The position numbers and the translations under genes are program-made. From the NCBI GenBank assembly GCA_045599325.1, contig JAZRVT010000051.1, positions 1 to 45,045 of the forward strand: a DNA stretch of 45,045 bases. The letters are read 5' to 3'. Positions 41,701-45,045 of the stretch are shown piece after piece. The stretch is from Cacconaster sp045599325. Lineage in GTDB: Bacteria; Bacteroidota; Bacteroidia; Bacteroidales; UBA932. Position 1 is the first letter of the stretch. Each line of letters begins with the position of its first letter. The notes under the pieces were generated by a model. It was not told the DNA's origin. It saw nothing but the letters and a program-made list of their open reading frames with translations, and ran no database searches.

Positions 41701-44086
41701 CCCTAATGCCTTTGTTTCTGTCACACTGGTCCAGCCATACGGCAATTCCGGCAACGACGCTCCGATAAGGATGTTCGGTGTGGAGCGCATCAAGGTCGAG
41801 GATCAGGCGACCCATCTCGAGCCTGTCATCGACATCGCAGGCGAGGTGCGCCCTGAAAGCGAAGTCTCATTCTCAGTCAAGGAGAAGAACGGCAGGGAGA
41901 TGAGCTATGTCGTGGCTCTCGTCGACGAAGGCCTCCTCAGCCTCACCCGCTTCAAGACTCCGAACCCTTGGGATTACTTCTATGCCCCTGAGGCCCTCAG
42001 TGTCAGGACCTGGGACCTGTACGACCTTGTGATTGGCGCTTATGGCGCAAGGATGGAGCAGATCTTCGCAATCGGCGGTGACGGTGAGAATTCGGATTTC
42101 ATAACTCCTAACACCCAGGCTGAACGCTTCAAGCCGGTATCCCTCTTCCTCGGTCCGTTCACTGTCAAGGCGAAGAGCACCGGCAAGCATACCGTCCGGA
42201 TACCTCAGTATATAGGCTCTGTCCGTGCGATGGTCATCGCTACGGACGGTTCTTCAATGGGCTCCGCCGAGAAGAAAGTCTCTGTCACCAAGCCTGTCAT
42301 GGTCAAGGCCGCCCTCCCTAGGGTCATGGGTACGGATGAGGAGGTCACACTGCCTGTGACAGTGATGACAACCAAGGACGGCATCGGCAATGTGAATGTG
42401 GAAGTGTCGGCTTCCGGACCTCTTTCAGTAATCGGTTCTTCGACCGCTTCGACAAGTCTCCAGCAGGCTGGCGAGAAGATAGTTTATTTCACCCTCAAGG
42501 CCGGCTCCGAAGAGGGCGTTGCAAAGATAAAGACTGTCGCCAAAGGCGCGGGGGACACCTCCACTGAGGATCTCGAGATCGATGTGCGCGACCCTAACCC
42601 GATGACCGCCAATTCCAAGGTGATGCTGGTCGAGGGCGGAAAGACAGTCAATGCAGAATTCCCTCTTGCAGGCAGGCCTGGCACCAACAGCGTTTCGGTC
42701 GAGGCTTCGGCCATTCCTCCTGTAGACCTCGACTACCGTCTCGGCTATCTCACCGGGTACCCTCACGGATGCGTCGAGCAGACTGTCTCCGCTGTATTCC
42801 CGCAGCTTTACCTCGGCAGCCTCGTGGAACTCGATTCCAAGACTTCAGCATCCTGCACAACCAACATAGAGGCGGCGATCTCCAAGCTGAATTCATTCGC
42901 AATCCCTTCAGGCGGAATGACATACTGGCCAGGAACAGCCTCCTACAGCGGGGCCAGCGACTGGGGTACCATCTATGCCACCCACTTTATGATAGAGGCG
43001 CAGAATGCAGGCTATGCAGTACCTGCAGCGCTTAAGAAGTCCAATATCAGCTACCTGAAGACAGTGGCGTCCGGAGCATCCTATGCCGCAGTCTCAAGAG
43101 CGTACGCCTGCTATGTGCTCGCACTTGCCGGCAACCCTGACCGCAGTGCGATGAACCGCCTGAGAGGTGACCTTGCCGGAAAATCTGAGGCTGTGGCCTG
43201 GTATCTTGCGGGCGCATATGCCCTTGACGGCAAGAACGATGTCGCACGTCAGATTATCCCTTCATCCAGGGAAGTGGGTGCGGGAGAGCTCTTCGACAGA
43301 TTCTCTTCGACTTTCGACAGCGAGGAGAGAGTGCTTGCCACAGCGGCTATGGTCTTCACCAGACTGGGCGACAAGACCTCCGCGTTCAAGTGTGTGGAGA
43401 AGCTTGCAAACCGTCTGAACGACCGCAAATGGTATATGAGCACCCAGAGCACTGCCTGGGCTCTCAATGCAGTGGCTGCCTATGTCAAGGCCAACTCCTG
43501 CGAGCCGCTGAATGTGTCAGTCACATCGGGCAGCGACAAGGTCACTCTCCGCAGCAGCAAGGCTGTGGCGCAGGGCTCTCTCAATGAGAATGCAAGCGGG
43601 ACCCTGTCGCTTCAGGTGACCAACTCGTCCAAGTCCCCTGCTTATGTTGTGGTCAGTTCGCGCGGCATCCCTGAGAAGGGTGAAGAGGTTGCAATCTCCA
43701 ACGGCATCAAGATGTATGTCGAGTACAAGACCCCTGACGGCGCGACTGTAAATCCGTTCACCCTCGAGCAGGGAACAGACTTCATAGTCTCGCTCCACGT
43801 CATCAATCTTTCACAGACCACAGACTACACCAATGTGGCCATTTCCCAGATATTCCCTGCAGGCTGGGAGATCCGCATCGACAGGATCGACGGCTTCTAT
43901 CAGGATATCCGCGATGACCGCGTCTATTCATACCTCTTTATGAAGCATAACGCGCACTATGTCCTCTACACCCGTGTCACAGCGACATATGCAGGCCGGT
44001 TCTACCTCCCGGCTTCGACCGCCGAGGCAATGTATGACAGCTCCATCAGCGCATCCACTGTCGGCGGCTGGTGCACGGTCCAGTAA
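38756..44086 (+). CDS. Alpha-2-macroglobulin family lipoprotein with thioester motif
   Basis: The 1776-residue protein starts MRRILSILAFSALFLVAVSC, a lipoprotein signal with Cys20. The N-terminal macroglobulin-type strand domains include SFTLAAGTLDS and LDYNATYKVSANF. The MG/bait-region part includes GYVFGERGVWRPGDEIHLTF, a block typical of bacterial A2M. Further on are SYVVALVDEGLLSLTRFKTP and NPWDYFYAPEA. The thioester motif is YPHGCVEQT (Cys1339 to Gln1342), and a helical thioester domain follows (GGMTYWPGTASYSGASDWGT, STQSTAWALNAVAAYVK). A C-terminal receptor-like domain ends FYLPASTAEAMYDSSISAST. Bacterial A2M traps attacking proteases in the periplasm and is often paired with PBP1C, which is divergently encoded here. 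It follows the unknown secreted protein by 9 bases. Confidence 0.96.
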   Translation: MRRILSILAFSALFLVAVSCTAGQGGDSALSSFSKEIRVDDPISFTLAAGTLDSSTGDLDAVRKAVKISPAVDFDVDVVDAQTICIYPKQKLDYNATYKVSANFGSLAGVKGKTETLEVKTLAPVILFDFSPLCVEREDNYRVQVEISSSDALDSKYLESGFSVKGAANTLSWEHAEDGLKHTVTVSGLSAGPSEQKAVFEYSYPKYAAEGTRKFTIPEKGKFYVLTSETRNQPFGYYVTFSAPLADGQNFNELVQAPGKGKMTYSVNGNVLAIYPSVKADKQQYICIAKNIKSSRGSTLTEDFARFFDVPSDEPSVKFQSNGVILPSKEGMNLYFQSINYVKAEVRVKRIFENNVLQFLQGNSLTSKYCYTDDVARVVLDTTIVLGEANSEKLRNLSTYGLNIANLVNVQRGAIYRVEIRGREPLAEFSEGHWESDYYFGSYNDYEERVRNVLVSDLSVIAKGSGKGEYTFFVTDIITAAPVNGAKVKVYNYVNQLIAEGSTGSGGRFDCKIDNDTPQTAVISRGEDKSYVSLTGGSAISLSSFDVDGTSFKQGQKGYVFGERGVWRPGDEIHLTFVSMLDEGVLPANHPVTASLISPQGQTMKTIVNNQGHHGMYAFTFQTDASSQTGNWEAVITAGGQRYYKTVKVETVKPNNIVINLSLNDKPAVPARNVRGDISAKWLVGNPAKGLETKVEAVLSRGRTTFKGYEKYTFEDRSREFTSQEIEVFKGTTDSQGQIAFNVSLPASRKSPGMMNAVFTTRVFEKSGESSIDNCQVLLSPFDTYVGISAPEKENDWGEMYVDKARPAKFSIAALDYKGGAAPSTEVEVELYKMGWSWWWSSTADLASYAKDSYNEPYKTFRKTISGGAAEFTEDFTGEESGFYFIRVTNLKGGHAASKVVMVTSSYENSQSGASDAAVKLPMTLDKDVYTVGETARLSIPSASGARALVSVEKGERVVSNFWVDCKGDRTEIQVPVESGMTPNAFVSVTLVQPYGNSGNDAPIRMFGVERIKVEDQATHLEPVIDIAGEVRPESEVSFSVKEKNGREMSYVVALVDEGLLSLTRFKTPNPWDYFYAPEALSVRTWDLYDLVIGAYGARMEQIFAIGGDGENSDFITPNTQAERFKPVSLFLGPFTVKAKSTGKHTVRIPQYIGSVRAMVIATDGSSMGSAEKKVSVTKPVMVKAALPRVMGTDEEVTLPVTVMTTKDGIGNVNVEVSASGPLSVIGSSTASTSLQQAGEKIVYFTLKAGSEEGVAKIKTVAKGAGDTSTEDLEIDVRDPNPMTANSKVMLVEGGKTVNAEFPLAGRPGTNSVSVEASAIPPVDLDYRLGYLTGYPHGCVEQTVSAVFPQLYLGSLVELDSKTSASCTTNIEAAISKLNSFAIPSGGMTYWPGTASYSGASDWGTIYATHFMIEAQNAGYAVPAALKKSNISYLKTVASGASYAAVSRAYACYVLALAGNPDRSAMNRLRGDLAGKSEAVAWYLAGAYALDGKNDVARQIIPSSREVGAGELFDRFSSTFDSEERVLATAAMVFTRLGDKTSAFKCVEKLANRLNDRKWYMSTQSTAWALNAVAAYVKANSCEPLNVSVTSGSDKVTLRSSKAVAQGSLNENASGTLSLQVTNSSKSPAYVVVSSRGIPEKGEEVAISNGIKMYVEYKTPDGATVNPFTLEQGTDFIVSLHVINLSQTTDYTNVAISQIFPAGWEIRIDRIDGFYQDIRDDRVYSYLFMKHNAHYVLYTRVTATYAGRFYLPASTAEAMYDSSISASTVGGWCTVQ

Positions 44087-44133
44087 AGAGAATGTCCGAA
44101 GCAATCAATAATAAACTTTAAAATAAAACTATT

Positions 44134-44757
44134 ATGGGAATCGTTAAAACTTTGTTCAACCCATCCTACGGCTATGCCAGAGGTGCCGTCGCCATCATTC
44201 TCGGCCTTGCGCTCGTCATCTGGCCGTCAACGATCATCAACGTGGTGCTCTATGTCCTGGGCGGCCTGATGCTTATCCTCGCCGCTGTCAACCTCATCAA
44301 GTACTTCGGATGCAAGGACAAGGCTGACAGGGAGACAACCTCACTGATCAACGGCATCTGCGCGCTTGTTGTGGGCCTCGTGTTCCTTCTTGCCACCAGA
44401 TGGCTCGTCCAGATGGTAGGCTTCATCCTCGGAGCACTCCTCGTAGTCCTTGCAGTGATGCAGATTGTCAATCTCATCAAGGCCGGCAAGACCATCAAGG
44501 TGGACATCTGGCTCTACATCCTTCCGGTTGCGACCATCGTCCTGGGAATCATCTGCCTCCTCGGCCCTAACACCATCGTCAAGACTCTGGCCATCCTCTT
44601 CGGTCTCGGTATCTTTGTCTATGGCGTTTCGGAGATCGTTTCCATCAACCGTCTCCGCAAGGCCATGAAGGTCCGCATCGAGAATGCAGAGACTGTGGCG
44701 GCTCCGGCATCGCCCGCAGAGGCACCTGCAGAGGCTGTTGAGGAGAAAAGTGAATAA
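44134..44757 (+). CDS. DUF308 (HdeD-like) membrane protein
   Basis: The 207-residue protein has six hydrophobic segments in pairs (GAVAIILGLALVIWPSTIIN, VVLYVLGGLMLILAAVNLI, GICALVVGLVFLLATRWLVQ, MVGFILGALLVVLAVMQIVN, IWLYILPVATIVLGIICLLG, AILFGLGIFVYGVSEIVSI), the pattern of DUF308/HdeD proteins, each pair with a short GP/WP loop. The C-terminal tail is Ala/Pro/Glu-rich (VAAPASPAEAPAEAVEEKSE) and probably cytoplasmic. HdeD is linked to acid resistance in E. coli, but the role of this family in Bacteroidota is not established. It is read toward the rRNA operon. Confidence 0.85.
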   Translation: MGIVKTLFNPSYGYARGAVAIILGLALVIWPSTIINVVLYVLGGLMLILAAVNLIKYFGCKDKADRETTSLINGICALVVGLVFLLATRWLVQMVGFILGALLVVLAVMQIVNLIKAGKTIKVDIWLYILPVATIVLGIICLLGPNTIVKTLAILFGLGIFVYGVSEIVSINRLRKAMKVRIENAETVAAPASPAEAPAEAVEEKSE

Positions 44758-44781
44758 TTTTTAAAAATTCTTGCAATTATT

Positions 44782-44812
44782 TTTGCAAGATTTAAAAAAG
44801 TAGTTACCTTTG
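44782..44812 (+). promoter_or_regulatory. Ribosomal RNA operon promoter (TTTG-N19-TACCTTTG)
   Basis: TTTG (44782-44785) and TACCTTTG (44805-44812) have the canonical 19-base spacing. An inverted repeat CTTGCAA (44770-44776)/TTGCAAG (44783-44789) covers the -33 box and might be a weak terminator for the DUF308 gene or an operator. Confidence 0.85.
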
Positions 44813-44982
44813 CAGCCCGTTTCGGAAGAGACGGAAGTTGTTTGAAATATTGGAAGACAAATAAAAGTACAAGCAAGTACCGATTTTAACACGATTAAAA
44901 TCTGAGAAGAGCAAAGCGTCAGTTCGAAATGAGGAACTGAAAAGAGTTACGGGAATCGACTAAGAGTTATATAGAAAATTAT
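44813..44982 (+). other. Leader of the rRNA precursor
   Basis: The stretch between the rRNA promoter and 16S has no coding frame I can support. It holds several possible hairpins: CCGTTTC/GAGACGG (44817-44823, 44828-44834) at the transcript start, GATTTTAA/TTAAAATC (44882-44889, 44895-44902) and CAGTTC/GAACTG (44920-44925, 44934-44939). Such structures usually serve rRNA processing and antitermination. Confidence 0.6.
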
Positions 44983-45045
44983 ACAATGAAGAGTTTGATC
45001 CTGGCTCAGGATGAACGCTAGCGGCAGGCTTAACACATGCAAGTC
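44983..45045 (+). rRNA. 16S ribosomal RNA, 5' end (partial)
   Basis: The conserved 5' primer site AGAGTTTGATCCTGGCTCAG starts at 44990, followed by GATGAACGCTAGCGGCAGGC and the ACATGCAAGTC block, as in Bacteroidales 16S genes. The first mature base is placed at 44983 by aligning to the usual 7 bases before this site. The gene continues beyond the right edge. Confidence 0.95.

Noticed and set aside
1..45045. CRISPR array, prophage, integrase or insertion sequence
   Set aside because: I saw no regularly spaced repeats, no transposase or integrase motifs and no phage structural genes anywhere in the window.

Overview
The window looks like a chromosomal contig end from a member of the Bacteroidota, most likely order Bacteroidales. 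The evidence is: promoters of the TAnnTTTG type with a TTG/TTTG box about 19-21 bases upstream; two SusC/SusD nutrient-uptake pairs; an OstA-like protein downstream of a SurA-type chaperone; and a 16S rRNA 5' end at the right edge with a Bacteroidales-like start. Most genes are moderately GC-rich. Two stretches (about 600-3600 and 26900-28930) read visibly more AT-rich and carry broken or unusual genes.

Layout. 1-3870 is an accessory region: the tail of an outer-membrane barrel gene, a wrecked cyanophycinase-like gene, a C10 (streptopain-type) protease whose lipoprotein signal peptide is out of frame, and two tandem barrel paralogues. A 76-bp palindromic repeat occurs on both sides of the protease/barrel block. 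3879-6536 is rpsO-pnp. 6604-8019 is an unrecognised lipoprotein with internal repeats. 8080-10622 (minus) holds a small unknown protein and a peptidoglycan-peptide pair (NlpC/P60 endopeptidase plus dipeptide epimerase). 10706-17071 (plus) holds a radical SAM protein, guaB, a SurA-like PPIase and a large OstA-like protein, the last three closely packed.

17125-26716 has two SusCD pairs arranged head to head (susC divergent from susC) with no enzymes or regulators beside them. 26914-28932 is a TonB-dependent receptor lacking its N-terminus. 29038-33693 (minus) carries pyruvate:ferredoxin oxidoreductase and fabD; fabD starts 4 bases after a tRNA-Arg. 33779-35560 (plus) is a carboxyltransferase of the pyruvate carboxylase B/oxaloacetate decarboxylase alpha type whose biotinyl-like domain has no lysine at the usual site. 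35617-35693 (minus) is tRNA-His. 35764-44086 is a cell-envelope module: penicillin-binding protein 1C (minus), then divergently an unknown secreted protein and a thioester-containing alpha-2-macroglobulin lipoprotein. A DUF308 membrane protein follows, then a strong ribosomal RNA promoter, leader and the first 63 bases of 16S rRNA.

The points most worth following up are the (TA)3 frameshift in the C10 protease, the repeat-bounded cassette with its repeat-interrupted cyanophycinase remnant, the lysine-less biotinyl domain, and the tRNA-Arg/fabD junction. I did not find a CRISPR array, a transposase, an integrase or a recognisable defence system. All family assignments come from reading motifs by eye; no database search was run.
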